Source: Acidovorax sp. NCPPB 4044 (GTDB lineage: Bacteria; Pseudomonadota; Gammaproteobacteria; Burkholderiales; Burkholderiaceae_C). From it: a DNA stretch of 64,000 nt. The first letter of the stretch is position 1. Each line of letters starts with the position of its first letter. The translations under genes and the position numbers were made by a program. The DNA lies in the NCBI RefSeq assembly GCF_028069655.1, contig NZ_JAMCOS010000001.1:3068001-3132000 (forward strand), given 5' to 3'. The notes beneath the pieces were generated by a model that saw only the letters and a program-made list of their open reading frames with translations, made no database searches and had not been told where the DNA came from. Shown one piece after another: positions 44,648 to 53,963 of this stretch.

Positions 44648-44672
44648 AAAAAAAGCCCGCCAATGGCGGGCC
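44648..44672 (-). terminator. Rho-independent terminator of the KGG stress gene
   Basis: On the minus strand GGCCCGCC-ATT-GGCGGGCT is followed by a T run (44648-44653), 18 bases past the stop at 44690. Confidence 0.88.
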
Positions 44673-44689
44673 CTGGATGCGGCAACTCC

Positions 44690-44968
44690 TCAGGAATTTG
44701 CGCTGGCACCGGCGCTGTCTCCGGACGCAGCCGACTTGCGATGGCTTTTCCGCCCCGCTTCTCTCGCCTCTTCAGACGTGAACTGATGGGCATTGCCGCT
44801 GGCATGCGCCGCCCGGCCGCCCAAGGATGCAATTTCGCGCTGACGCGCCGGATCCATGCCAGCGAATCCCCGCCGAGCAGGTCCAGTCCGGCGAGCCCCC
44901 CGTTTCAATGCATCGTCTGCCTGTACATCCTTGCCCGTATCGCGTTCGTTCGTTGGGGTGTTGGCCAT
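44690..44968 (-). CDS. KGG-motif stress-induced protein (YciG/Con-10-like)
   Basis: The 92-residue hydrophilic protein has RRGFAGMDPARQREIASLGG and AAHASGNAHQFTSEEAREAG, the repeat-like text of the KGG/Con-10 general-stress family. The C-terminus is Ser/Ala-rich. A strong GAGAGGAG site precedes the ATG at 44968, and the gene has its own terminator. Members are linked to stationary-phase or desiccation stress and are probably disordered; the molecular role is unknown. Confidence 0.85.
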   Translation of the reverse strand: MANTPTNERDTGKDVQADDALKRGARRTGPARRGFAGMDPARQREIASLGGRAAHASGNAHQFTSEEAREAGRKSHRKSAASGDSAGASANS

Positions 44969-45073
44969 GTGCCGCTCCTCTCAAGAAATAGGAAATGGAT
45001 GGAAATATGCGGCCCGGCCTTTTTGCCGGGGCACGCTTGAGTCAGGGCAAACGGCGTGCCCGGCCTTCACACG

Positions 45074-45100
45074 AAAAAAAACCCGCGGTGAAGCGGGTTT
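45074..45100 (-). terminator. Rho-independent terminator of the NtrC-type regulator gene
   Basis: On the minus strand AAACCCGC-TTCACC-GCGGGTTT is followed by T residues. It lies about 87 bases past the stop at 45187. Confidence 0.75.
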
Positions 45101-45186
45101 AAAAGGGGAATGCCTGGCGGGGCGGCCAGGCAACATCGACAGGGCAAACGGCATGCCACCGACATGCGGAACCCCATCGGTCAGGA

Positions 45187-46605
45187 TCAGCGGGGCGATG
45201 AATCGGTCGTCGCCGTACTCTCGTAAGCCTTGAGCTTGTTGTAGAGCGTCTTGAGGCTGACACCGAGCGCGGCTGCCGCGCGCTCCTTGTGGTTATCGAA
45301 GTGGCGAAGCGTGCGAAGGATGAGTTGCTGCTCCACGTCTGCGATCGACGTCCCCACATCCACGCGCATCTGCGATGGCGAATCGGTGCCGCCCTCGTCC
45401 TGCAGCGAACGGCCCATGCGGAGATCCTGGGCAGAGGCCGCGTTTTCGACGCCATTGGTCGGCAGCCACTGCGCCGTGATCATGTCCCCCTCGGCCATCA
45501 CATAGGCCCGCTGCAGCACGTTGCGCAGTTCGCGCACATTGCCGGGCCAGCGATACCGCTCCAGTCGCTCGATCGCCCGCGGCTCCATGCGTTTCGTACG
45601 CCCTTCCTTTTGGCCAATGGCAGAAAGAAAGTGGGCACTGAGCAGAGGTATGTCTTCGGACCGCTCCCTCAACGGTGGAAGCTCGATCGGAAACACATTC
45701 AGACGGTAGAAGAGATCTTCGCGCAAGGCTCCGCCTGCCACGGCGGAAAGCGGGTCGCGGTTGGTCGCCGCAACGATTCGCACATCCGTCGCACGCTCCA
45801 CGGTCGAGCCGACGCGCATGAAGGTACCGGTTTCCAGCACCCTCAGCAGCTTGACCTGCAGCTCCATCGGCATTTCGGTGACTTCGTCAAGGAACAGCGT
45901 GCCTCCGTGGGCGCGCTCGAAGAATCCCTGGTGCTGGCGCTCCGCTCCGGTGAAGCTGCCCTTCTCATGACCGAATATCTCGCTCTCCATGAGCTGGGGC
46001 GAAATGGCGCCGCAGTTGATGGCGAGAAACGGTTGCGACCGTCGCCGGCTCAAATCGTGCACCGTCCGGGCCACCAGTTCCTTGCCAGTCCCGCTGTCGC
46101 CCGTCACGAACACGGTTACGGAGGTGCCGGCGACTCGGGCGATCTGCTCGTAGACCTGCCGCATGCCCGCGGAACGCCCCACCAGATGACCGAACCGCCC
46201 GGTTTCATCCACCGTCTTGCGCCAGGACTCGATCTCCGCAGCAATGACCGAAGGCGGCATGACGCGGGACAGCACGCCGCGCAACTGCGACAGACTGACC
46301 GGCTTCACCAGATAGTCGGCTGCGCCGAGACGCAGGGCCTGGATCGATGTTTCGAGGGTGGCGTGCCCTGTTACGAGAACCACCTGCGTGTTGGATCGCA
46401 GCGACTGCTCGTTCATGAACGACAAGCCGTTTCCGTCAGGCAAGTGAAGATCCAGCAGCACCACATCGGGAGGTTGCAGGACCATCTTCTTGCGCGCTTC
46501 CTCCAAAGTGTGCGCCGTGGCTGCGTGGTAGCCCTCGGCACTGCACAGCGCCGCCAGCATGTCTGCTGCATCGGCATCGTCATCCACGATCAAAGCCAAC
46601 CCCAT
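45187..46605 (-). CDS. NtrC-family sigma-54-dependent response regulator
   Basis: The 472-residue activator has a receiver domain ([10 protein letters not shown], phospho-Asp in [11 protein letters not shown] near residue 52). The AAA+ domain (about 140-375) has Walker A GDSGTGKE, the sigma-54-contacting loop GSFTGA (Ser in place of the usual Ala) and Walker [11 protein letters not shown] Fis-type HTH is at the C-terminus ([17 protein letters not shown]). The ATG at 46605 has a perfect GGAGG six bases upstream, better than GTG 46623. It follows the hybrid kinase gene by 85 bases and lies near an rpoN gene, so the three form a sigma-54 module. Confidence 0.93.
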   Translation of the reverse strand: MGLALIVDDDADAADMLAALCSAEGYHAATAHTLEEARKKMVLQPPDVVLLDLHLPDGNGLSFMNEQSLRSNTQVVLVTGHATLETSIQALRLGAADYLVKPVSLSQLRGVLSRVMPPSVIAAEIESWRKTVDETGRFGHLVGRSAGMRQVYEQIARVAGTSVTVFVTGDSGTGKELVARTVHDLSRRRSQPFLAINCGAISPQLMESEIFGHEKGSFTGAERQHQGFFERAHGGTLFLDEVTEMPMELQVKLLRVLETGTFMRVGSTVERATDVRIVAATNRDPLSAVAGGALREDLFYRLNVFPIELPPLRERSEDIPLLSAHFLSAIGQKEGRTKRMEPRAIERLERYRWPGNVRELRNVLQRAYVMAEGDMITAQWLPTNGVENAASAQDLRMGRSLQDEGGTDSPSQMRVDVGTSIADVEQQLILRTLRHFDNHKERAAAALGVSLKTLYNKLKAYESTATTDSSPR

Positions 46606-46690
46606 GAGACCTCCGAAATGCACCGCCGCAGTGTGGTTGTTGCATTAACCGGCTCCGCCGTGCGGTGCGGGCATGAGTGAGTAAACATTT

Positions 46691-49600
46691 TCAAGGTGTT
46701 CTGTCCATTGCAGCCTGCAATTGCTCCATCGTGATGGGTTTGACCAGGTAATCGTCGAATCCGGTCTTGTAGGCCTTGGCAATGTCCTGTGCCTGCCCGT
46801 ATCCCGACACGGCGACCATTCGCCCGGCATAACCCGCGGTTCGTGCCCGCAAGGCGACCTCGTACCCGTCGACTCCTGGCAGGCCGATATCGACGATCGC
46901 GACATCGGGCCGCTCCGCAATGATCAAGACCAGGCCGTCGAGCCCGTTTTCGGCAGTGTGCACCGCATGGCCCTTCCCTGTGAGATAGGCACCCACGGAG
47001 CGGAGCATGTCCGCATTGTCTTCCACGACAACGATGCGGCGCGAAGGCCCCCGCGGTCGCGTTTGGATCTCCACCGCCAACGCAATATTGCCGGGCGCTA
47101 CACGCGGCCAACGCACGGTAAAGGCCGTTCCGGCGTCGGAGGTCGTTACATGGATCGTGCCTCCGTGCTGCTCCACGAGATGCTGCACCAGCGTGAGTCC
47201 GACCCCCAGGCCGCCATCCTGGCGGTCGAGCATCCGTTCACCCTGCATGAACAGATCGAAGATGTGCGGAAGCAATGCCGCATCAATGCCATCCCCAGCG
47301 TCCACCACGCAAAGGATGGCCTGCTCGTCCGAGCAAGACACCGTCACGTCGATTTTTCGACCTTCCGGAGTGTATTTGATAGCGTTCTGCAACAGATTCA
47401 CGACGATCTGCTCGATGCGTGTCGCGTCCCCATTGATCCAGGCCGGCTCCAAATCGAATGACCATGCATGCCTGCGCATCTCGCCGCCGACGGAAAGCGA
47501 CTCACGCACACTGCGAACGCGCTCCGACAGATCGGTGGGCCTGCGCGAAAGCACTGCGCTACCCCGCAGCACCCTGCCCACATCCAGCAGGTCGCGCATC
47601 ATGCTGGCGAGATGTTGCGTCTGGCGCTGGATGATGACGAGCGCTTGGTCTGCCGTATCGGGGCCGCCGGAGCCCGAAGAGAGCACATCCGAGGCTGCGG
47701 CAATGGCCGCCAGAGGATTTCGCAATTCATGGCTCAACATCGTGAGGAACTCATCCTTGGCGCGGTTGGCGGCCTCGGCCTGCTGCCGAGCCGCCTGCTC
47801 CTGTTGCGATTGCAGGGCTCTGCGCTGCTCTGCATTTTTCTGCTCCGTGACATCAACAGTGATACCCACCAGCCGTTCAGGTCTACCTCGCGCGCCGTAG
47901 CGCAAAAGGAGCCTGCTGGACAGCCATCTCGGCGCGTCCGGGGACGCCGCTGCAACGCGGTACTCCAAATGGACTCGGGGTTGACGTGCACGCAGCGAAC
48001 GAGCGAGCACATGGCGCAGCGCTGCCCGATCGTCCTCGTGCACCAGAGAAATCCAGGCTTTCAAGCCGCGCGGTGCCAGCACATCCCCCGAGCCGCTCAC
48101 GAGATCACGGCCAAACATTCCCTCTTGCCCGGCGGTCCATACCATCTCGGAGGGGCTGAATCTGTATTCGAAAAAACCGACATAACCCTCCTGACAAGCG
48201 AGATCGATGAGGCTCTGCTTTTCTTGGCGTTTCCGATCCGCAGCCAGCCAAAGCGCCATCACTTGCAACAGCTCCGTGATGTCGGTCACGGCACTGATCG
48301 CACCGCGCGGCCTTCCACTTTCATCCAGCAGAGGAACCGCGCTGGCCACCACAGAGAGGGGCGGACGACCCGGCACGCGAATTTCCAACTCCATCGGACC
48401 GACGGCTTGCGCCAATCGGCAAGCGCGTTGCAGCGGTTGCTCTTCGGCGGACAGCAATTTCCCGCCACGGAAGATTTGCGCGGGAACATCCCTGCAGTCC
48501 TCCTCATCGGCAACGCCCAACAACCCGCGCATCACAGGGTTGTAGACCACCTGTCCGCAATCGGCGCCATCGGCAAATGCAAGGCCGATGGGCGTGTTCT
48601 CAAACAAGGCTTCGAATTCCGCTGCCTTGGCATGCAGCCGCTGGTGCGCCGTGGCATCGCGTCGCTGAGCAGCCCAGAGAGCATCCCGCAACAGCGCGAT
48701 CTCGCGCACGGGAATCCGCTGGGAAGGCGGCAGCCGCTGGGCTCGGGCCAACAACTGCAGAGGTTGCGCGATGCGGCCCGCCACCAACAGCGCCAATGTC
48801 ACCCCCACGAGCAGGCAGGTTCCCATGGTGGCAAGCGCGGACAAAACAGCATGGCGCTCAGCCGCCTCGATAGGCGCCGCCGGCATGCCCGCACTGATGT
48901 GCCAATCGGAGTGGGCCACCGGCCGCCACGCTGCGATGGCGGGCTCAGGCATACCGGCATTCCCCACGCGTGCCAGGGCGCGTCCTGCAGCGGTGGGAAG
49001 GAGTTGCCGCCCCTGCGACAGACCGCCGGTAGCTGCCAGAACATTCTGGCGCGCATCGACCAGAGCGATGAACCCTCCGTCCGGAGGCGATGCGGTCGTC
49101 AAAAGACGCTGCCAGACATCCGCATCCAGCCTCGCACCGAGCACATACCCCTCCTTGCCGCCGACCTTGATGGGAACAGCGATGCCTGTCATGGTCTGCC
49201 CCCCCGCCAGCCAGACTGTTTCGGACACCACGGCATGGCCGGCACCGAGCGCCTTGTGCGCCAAGACGGCTGCATGCTCATCCGTCTTTGTCTGGGCGCC
49301 AGGATGCTGTGCCGTATCGAAAACGAGGTGGCCATCGATGCTCACCAAAAACACGCTGCGCCATTGAGGCCGAATCAGCGGCCGTTGATGCAACCAGCGC
49401 TCGAGCACTGCCACCTGGCCCGTTCGAAGGGCGTCCGTGTTCGCCAGCGCCAATAACGAATCGACGGTGGAGCCCATTTCAACGCCCACTGCCTGGGCTG
49501 AGCTGGACGCACTGTGCGCCAGGGCAGACTCAAGGCGATGGCGAGAAACCATCAGATCTGCAGCTACTTTGTAGGTCAGCAACAGCCCGATGGGCAACGT

Positions 49601-49765
49601 CGCCACCAGAATCATCACGACCAGATAAGTCCGCAGGGATGCGGAAGGCCACGCTCTACCGAGCCACCGGCGGACTCGTGAAGTCCGCCGCCCCTTGCGC
49701 ACCCCATCCATGGCTCCGTCACTTGCGCCGGAGGTGTGATCGGTATGAGAAGCTGGGTCGCCCAT
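46691..49765 (-). CDS. hybrid sensor histidine kinase (dCache-PAS-PAS-HK-REC)
   Basis: The 1024-residue membrane kinase has a TM near 45-66 and a periplasmic dCache-like sensor (about 75-300). A second TM (about 308-330) leads into a HAMP-like segment, then two PAS/PAC units (about 385-500 and 530-665). The HisKA block SHELRNPLAAI is near 690, the HATPase (NLLQNAIKYTPEG, GGLGVGLTLVQHL) near 800-890, and the C-terminal receiver (VVVEDNADM, VAIVDIGLPG) near 910-1020. The separate NtrC-type regulator downstream is its likely output partner. The signal is not evident. Confidence 0.92.
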   Translation of the reverse strand: MGDPASHTDHTSGASDGAMDGVRKGRRTSRVRRWLGRAWPSASLRTYLVVMILVATLPIGLLLTYKVAADLMVSRHRLESALAHSASSSAQAVGVEMGSTVDSLLALANTDALRTGQVAVLERWLHQRPLIRPQWRSVFLVSIDGHLVFDTAQHPGAQTKTDEHAAVLAHKALGAGHAVVSETVWLAGGQTMTGIAVPIKVGGKEGYVLGARLDADVWQRLLTTASPPDGGFIALVDARQNVLAATGGLSQGRQLLPTAAGRALARVGNAGMPEPAIAAWRPVAHSDWHISAGMPAAPIEAAERHAVLSALATMGTCLLVGVTLALLVAGRIAQPLQLLARAQRLPPSQRIPVREIALLRDALWAAQRRDATAHQRLHAKAAEFEALFENTPIGLAFADGADCGQVVYNPVMRGLLGVADEEDCRDVPAQIFRGGKLLSAEEQPLQRACRLAQAVGPMELEIRVPGRPPLSVVASAVPLLDESGRPRGAISAVTDITELLQVMALWLAADRKRQEKQSLIDLACQEGYVGFFEYRFSPSEMVWTAGQEGMFGRDLVSGSGDVLAPRGLKAWISLVHEDDRAALRHVLARSLRARQPRVHLEYRVAAASPDAPRWLSSRLLLRYGARGRPERLVGITVDVTEQKNAEQRRALQSQQEQAARQQAEAANRAKDEFLTMLSHELRNPLAAIAAASDVLSSGSGGPDTADQALVIIQRQTQHLASMMRDLLDVGRVLRGSAVLSRRPTDLSERVRSVRESLSVGGEMRRHAWSFDLEPAWINGDATRIEQIVVNLLQNAIKYTPEGRKIDVTVSCSDEQAILCVVDAGDGIDAALLPHIFDLFMQGERMLDRQDGGLGVGLTLVQHLVEQHGGTIHVTTSDAGTAFTVRWPRVAPGNIALAVEIQTRPRGPSRRIVVVEDNADMLRSVGAYLTGKGHAVHTAENGLDGLVLIIAERPDVAIVDIGLPGVDGYEVALRARTAGYAGRMVAVSGYGQAQDIAKAYKTGFDDYLVKPITMEQLQAAMDRTP

Positions 49766-50020
49766 GCAATAGTTTCCGCAATTAATTCAGAGTGCCGTTC
49801 CGTTTCCCGATCTGCAGGCAGCTCTGCATCCAGCACGAACATGGACCGGGCAATCCAGCCTCCCAGCGAAACACAGCCACCGCAACGCTTTGGCACCACT
49901 GCGGGCGCTAAATTGTTGCAAAGGTATCCACCCGTTCACTGTCGGACAAACACGGCATGGTGATTGCAACCATGCGAGCCAGTCCACGCATTGTGGTCTC
50001 CATCAGGAGCACTCCCACCC

Positions 50021-51433
50021 ATGTCATCACTCGCCCTTGGAGTCCGGCAGGCCCAGACCACCCATCTCTCACCCCGCTTGCAGAAGGCCGTACAACTGCT
50101 GCAGATGCCCACCGCCGAGTTCATCCAGAGCGTCATGACTGCGATGGATGAAAACCCTTTTCTCGAAGAGGACGAAGCTGCAGCAGTTCCGCCAGGCTCC
50201 ATGGTCCTGGGCGACCTTCCAGGCTGGCCTGCGGGCCCTGGCACCAAATCGTTGCACGACGCTGCGGGCGATGGCATTTCCATGCTCGAGAAAGAGCCTG
50301 CCACGACAACACTGCATGACCATCTGCATGCGCAATTGCGCATGCTGCGTCTGCCGGATCGTGTCTTTTTGCTTTGCAGCCTGATCGTTGAAGAATTGAC
50401 CGATGACGGCTATCTGGGCTGTGCTGTTGAGTCGATTTGCCGAGACTATGGAATTGAGACTGAAGCCACACCCGACGAGTTGCAGGCAGCTTTGCTCCAC
50501 GTTCAATCGCTGGAGCCCGCTGGGGTTGGGGCGAGAGACCTCCAGGAATGCTTGCGCTTGCAATTGCCAGCAGTCGACTGCCCGCTACAGCGCGCCTTGT
50601 GTGAAGCCGTGCTTGAAAAAGCAGCCCAAGGCTCGGCCCCCCAAGCCCTGCGGCAACTGTCGACTCGCCTGGATGTTCCTGCCCATGCGGTGCGCGAAGC
50701 CCTGGAACGGTTGCGGCACCTCGACCCCCATCCCGGCTGGCGATACGGCTCTCAGCCCGTGCAGTACATCGTCCCTGACGTCATCGTGCACAAGACGCGC
50801 GGCGGTTGGACCACCTCTCTGAATGAGGCTGTCATTCCTCGCGTTCGCGTCAATCGCCAGTACCAACAACTCATGCAGCCGAAACCAGCGCCACCGGCAG
50901 CTACGGAAAGCATCACGGAAGATGAAACTCCTGGACAGCCATCGCGCGCACTGGCAGCGCAACTGGCCGAGGCTCGTTGGACCGTCCGGAACGTGCAGCA
51001 ACGTTTCTCTACCGTTCTGGATGTTGCCCGTGCCATCCTGCGACGCCAACCGCATTTTCTGGAGTACGGGCCGGTTGGAATGCGGCCTTTGGCTTTGAAG
51101 GACGTTGCCGAAGACGTTGGAGTGCATGTCTCGACGGTTTCGCGCGTGACGAACAACAAATACCTGCAGACGCCATTTGGCCTGTTCGAACTGAAGTATT
51201 TTTTTTCAAGGGCCATGACCACCCCTGCAGGCCATGACAGCTCGCCGACTGCCATCCGCGAATTGGTTCAGGAAATTCTCGCTGCAGACAATGGCCTGCA
51301 GCCGCTCTCCGATGTAGATATAGCAAGGCAGCTGGAACGGCAAGGAATCCGCATCGCGCGACGTACGGTGACCAAATACCGGCAGCAGTTGCGCATCCCG
51401 CCCGCGGAGCAGCGGGCGGCATTGCGATCCTGA
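50021..51433 (+). CDS. rpoN: RNA polymerase sigma-54 factor (probable paralogue)
   Basis: The 470-residue sigma-54 has the Gln-rich activator-interacting region I (LSPRLQKAVQLLQM), an acidic region, the core-binding domain (GVGARDLQECLRLQL), the HTH (LKDVAEDVGVHVSTVSRVTNNKY) and a C-terminal RpoN box, ARRTVTKYRQQLRIP. The start at 50021 is set by homology of the N-terminus. The usual partners of the main rpoN (lptB, hpf, ptsN) are absent. Instead it is divergent from a hybrid kinase and NtrC-type regulator, so this may be a second, dedicated copy. Its codons look more AT-rich than those of the first 40 kb. Confidence 0.93.
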   Translation: MSSLALGVRQAQTTHLSPRLQKAVQLLQMPTAEFIQSVMTAMDENPFLEEDEAAAVPPGSMVLGDLPGWPAGPGTKSLHDAAGDGISMLEKEPATTTLHDHLHAQLRMLRLPDRVFLLCSLIVEELTDDGYLGCAVESICRDYGIETEATPDELQAALLHVQSLEPAGVGARDLQECLRLQLPAVDCPLQRALCEAVLEKAAQGSAPQALRQLSTRLDVPAHAVREALERLRHLDPHPGWRYGSQPVQYIVPDVIVHKTRGGWTTSLNEAVIPRVRVNRQYQQLMQPKPAPPAATESITEDETPGQPSRALAAQLAEARWTVRNVQQRFSTVLDVARAILRRQPHFLEYGPVGMRPLALKDVAEDVGVHVSTVSRVTNNKYLQTPFGLFELKYFFSRAMTTPAGHDSSPTAIRELVQEILAADNGLQPLSDVDIARQLERQGIRIARRTVTKYRQQLRIPPAEQRAALRS

Positions 51434-51517
51434 CGGCGGCATATTGCAGGCAAGAGACGGCTGGATGCGACAGGCCGAAGGTCTTTGGCACCAGCGCCAT
51501 AATCAAGGCCGCACACC

Positions 51518-51889
51518 ATGTCGTTTCTGCGCCACGCCACTGCACTCCACCGTCTCGTGCTCGCATGCTTCATGTGGGCGCTTGTGGCATCCGTGCTTTC
51601 GCCCATCGCAAGTGCAAGCCCTTCTTTCGAACAGGTCTGTACTACGGCAGGCGGATCGCAATGGGTTTTGCGTGAGTGGCCGGAGCATGGCACCGCGTCG
51701 GACAGGCATCACGCGCTGGACTGTCCGGCATGCATTCCAGCGGGCCTGCTGCCAGACGCCCCCCGCGCTGGCCACTACACCCCTCCCGTCGTGCGGCGAA
51801 CGCAGGTATTGGGGCGGGAAAATGTCCATCCCATCCCATCATGCGAGGCGCATCTTCCTGCAAGAGGCCCTCCGGCAGATCAGCTCTGA
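51518..51889 (+). CDS. DUF2946-type secreted protein
   Basis: The 123-residue protein has a signal-like hydrophobic N-terminus (LVLACFMWALVASVLSPIASA). The short block HHALDCPACIPAGLLP has the H...DCPxC pattern of DUF2946, small proteins that often accompany copper-handling genes. It precedes a PCu(A)C copper chaperone by 89 bases, supporting a metal link. The Cys pair and His could bind copper. Confidence 0.65.
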   Translation: MSFLRHATALHRLVLACFMWALVASVLSPIASASPSFEQVCTTAGGSQWVLREWPEHGTASDRHHALDCPACIPAGLLPDAPRAGHYTPPVVRRTQVLGRENVHPIPSCEAHLPARGPPADQL

Positions 51890-51978
51890 AGAAGGTTGCT
51901 TTGCATTCATGCAAGCGACCGCCTTTTCACTGACCACGCCGTTTAGCTGGTCAGCGCTCATCTTTCGGATTGCGCCTT

Positions 51979-52479
51979 ATGAACAAATTTCTCACGACTT
52001 CCGCCTTTTTTCTTTCAAGTCTTTTTTCCTTCGCCGCACAGAGCCAGACCGCTTCGGTACAAGACGCCTGGATCCGTGCCACTGTTCCCCAACAGAAAGC
52101 GACAGGTGCATTCATGAAAATCACGGCAGATCAGCCCATGCGGCTCATTGGCGTCACTTCGCCCGCTGCCGCTGTGGCAGAGATCCACGAAATGCGGCTT
52201 CAGGACAACGTCATGAAAATGAGACAGGTCACCGGCATCGATCTACCTGCCGGGCAGGCTGTCGAATTGAAGCCCGGCGGCTACCACGTCATGCTCATGG
52301 ACCTGCCGCAGCCAGTGAAGGCTGGAGACTCTGTCCCACTCCAGCTTGTGCTTGAAACAGCAGCCGGCCAACGCCGCACGCTGGACATCCAGGTACCCGT
52401 ACGAAGCCTCAACACACCTGCAGGCCCATCCCATCCTGCCTCTGGATCGCACATGGGACACAGCCCCTCCCACCATTGA
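51979..52479 (+). CDS. PCu(A)C-type periplasmic copper chaperone
   Basis: The 166-residue exported protein has a signal peptide (FFLSSLFSFAAQSQ) and the PCu(A)C copper site: HEMRLQDNVMKM (His and Mets) and GYHVMLMDL (His-x-Met), the H(M)x10Mx21HxM pattern. Such proteins deliver Cu(I) to the CuA site of cytochrome oxidase. The C-terminal tail HMGHSPSHH adds further metal-binding residues. The ATG at 51979 gives the signal peptide directly. Confidence 0.9.
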   Translation: MNKFLTTSAFFLSSLFSFAAQSQTASVQDAWIRATVPQQKATGAFMKITADQPMRLIGVTSPAAAVAEIHEMRLQDNVMKMRQVTGIDLPAGQAVELKPGGYHVMLMDLPQPVKAGDSVPLQLVLETAAGQRRTLDIQVPVRSLNTPAGPSHPASGSHMGHSPSHH

Positions 52480-52495
52480 TCGCTGCGGCGTACAG

Positions 52496-52521
52496 GCACC
52501 GGTCCTGAAAAAGACCGGTGC
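52496..52521 (+). terminator. hairpin after the copper chaperone gene
   Basis: GCACCGGTC-N8-GACCGGTGC is a perfect 9-bp stem 16 bases after the stop. It lacks a T run, so it may be an mRNA 3' stabiliser or weak terminator. Confidence 0.4.
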
Positions 52522-52605
52522 GGCACGCCCATAATGGGTCGTTCGTTTGCGGCCCATCTACCGGCGCCGGCTCTGGAAACAGGGCGCCTCATCCCATACT
52601 CCTCC

Positions 52606-53838
52606 ATGAATCCAGATGCCCACCATCTTTGGCGCGCACCGCGCTGGGCCCTCGCCGTCTTGCTGGCGGTTTTGGGCATGCTCGGCCCGTTCTCCATAGA
52701 TACCTACATACCGGCATTTGCAGGCATCGCTTCCGCGCTGGGCGCTACGCCGGTCCAGATGCAGCAAACGCTTTCAGCGTATCTGTTCGGGTTTGCCTTC
52801 ATGACGCTTTTTCATGGCGCACTTTCCGACAGCATTGGCCGCAGGCCTGTGGTGCTGTGGGGTATCGCAGTGTTCACCATCGCCTCTGCCGGGTGCGCAC
52901 TTGCGCAGAGCATCGGGCAACTCGTTTTCTTCAGAGCACTTCAAGGCCTCTCTGCAGGCGCCGGAATCGTGGTTTCGCGTGCTGTGATCCGCGACATGTT
53001 CCCTCCTGCACAGGCACAGCAGGTGATGAGCCAGGTCACCATCTATTTTGGCGTTGCACCCGCCGTTGCGCCGATCGTGGGCGGGTGGCTGTTCGTTCAT
53101 GCCGGCTGGCACAGCGTGTTCTGGTTCCTCACGACCGTCGGCGCCATTCTGTGGATTGCGAACTACCGACTGCTGCCCGAGACGCTGCATGCGCAATATC
53201 GCCAGCCATTCAACGCACGCCATCTACTTCAGGGATATTGGGAATTGGGATCCAGTCCGCGATTCCTGCTGCTGGCACTGGCAAGCGGAGTCCCATTCAA
53301 TGGCATGTTCCTATATGTTTTGTCAGCCCCTGCCTTCCTGGGGGATCACCTGCACCTGGCTCCCACGCAATTCTTCTGGTTTTTCATCTTCACCATTTCC
53401 GGAATCATGGGAGGCGCATGGGTGAGTGGCCGGCTCGCAGGCCGGATTGCACCGAAGCGGCAAATACGCCATGGCTTCGTGATCATGTTCGTCATGTCTG
53501 TGGTCAACGTCGCGGCCAACAGCCTTTTTACAGCCCACGTCTCCTGGGCTCTGGCACCGATCGCCATCTTTGCTTTCGGATGGGCTCTGATGGTGCCTGT
53601 CGTCACTTTGCTCGTGCTCGACCTGCACCCGGAACGCAGGGGCATGGCCTCCTCGCTCCAGGCTTTCGTTGGCTCCACGGCCAACGGCATCGTTGCAGGC
53701 ATCGTTGCGCCGCTGGTCATGCATTCCACCTTGCTTCTTGCCTGCGCCTCGCTGGCAATGATGTCGGTCGGCACACTTTCCTGGATCTATCTGCACCACC
53801 GGTGGCCAGACATTGGCCGCACCGCCAGCCTCGACTGA
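52606..53838 (+). CDS. Bcr/CflA-family MFS drug efflux transporter
   Basis: This 410-residue major facilitator has 12 predicted helices. It has the Bcr/CflA opening LGMLGPFSIDTYIPAF, the motif A loop HGALSDSIGRRPVVL between TM2 and TM3 and the motif C-like GVAPAVAPIVGG. It exports drugs or small peptides by proton antiport. The ATG at 52606 is preferred; 24 further codons upstream are open but lack membrane character. Confidence 0.92.
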   Translation: MNPDAHHLWRAPRWALAVLLAVLGMLGPFSIDTYIPAFAGIASALGATPVQMQQTLSAYLFGFAFMTLFHGALSDSIGRRPVVLWGIAVFTIASAGCALAQSIGQLVFFRALQGLSAGAGIVVSRAVIRDMFPPAQAQQVMSQVTIYFGVAPAVAPIVGGWLFVHAGWHSVFWFLTTVGAILWIANYRLLPETLHAQYRQPFNARHLLQGYWELGSSPRFLLLALASGVPFNGMFLYVLSAPAFLGDHLHLAPTQFFWFFIFTISGIMGGAWVSGRLAGRIAPKRQIRHGFVIMFVMSVVNVAANSLFTAHVSWALAPIAIFAFGWALMVPVVTLLVLDLHPERRGMASSLQAFVGSTANGIVAGIVAPLVMHSTLLLACASLAMMSVGTLSWIYLHHRWPDIGRTASLD

Positions 53839-53913
53839 CCACCAGGCGTCAAAAAGACTCAATGTCTTTATCAGGCTCACCGTGCGGATCCGCCCACACG
53901 ATCAATTCCCGCT

Positions 53914-53947
53914 CCAAAAAAACAAAGGCCCGCATTGCGGGCCTTTG
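53914..53947 (-). terminator. Rho-independent terminator of the DEAD-box helicase gene
   Basis: On the minus strand CAAAGGCCCGC-AAT-GCGGGCCTTTG is followed by T residues, 17 bases past the helicase stop at 53964. Confidence 0.9.
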
Positions 53948-53963
53948 ATTTCATGTGCGCAGA

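Noticed and set aside
44435..45040. Small open frames 44435-44647 (minus) and 44495-45040 (plus)
   Set aside because: The first overlaps the tRNA and its terminator; the second is antisense to the KGG gene, crosses its terminator and has no ribosome site.
44376..46600. tRNA-Lys as the attachment site of a genomic island
   Set aside because: No integrase, no direct repeat of the tRNA 3' end seen downstream, and the tRNA is followed directly by its own terminator.
49891..49908. Sigma-54 promoter (TGGCAC...GC) before rpoN
   Set aside because: The -24 TGGCAC is good but the GC of the -12 element is one base out of register (11 instead of 10 bases after GG) and no TTGC follows.
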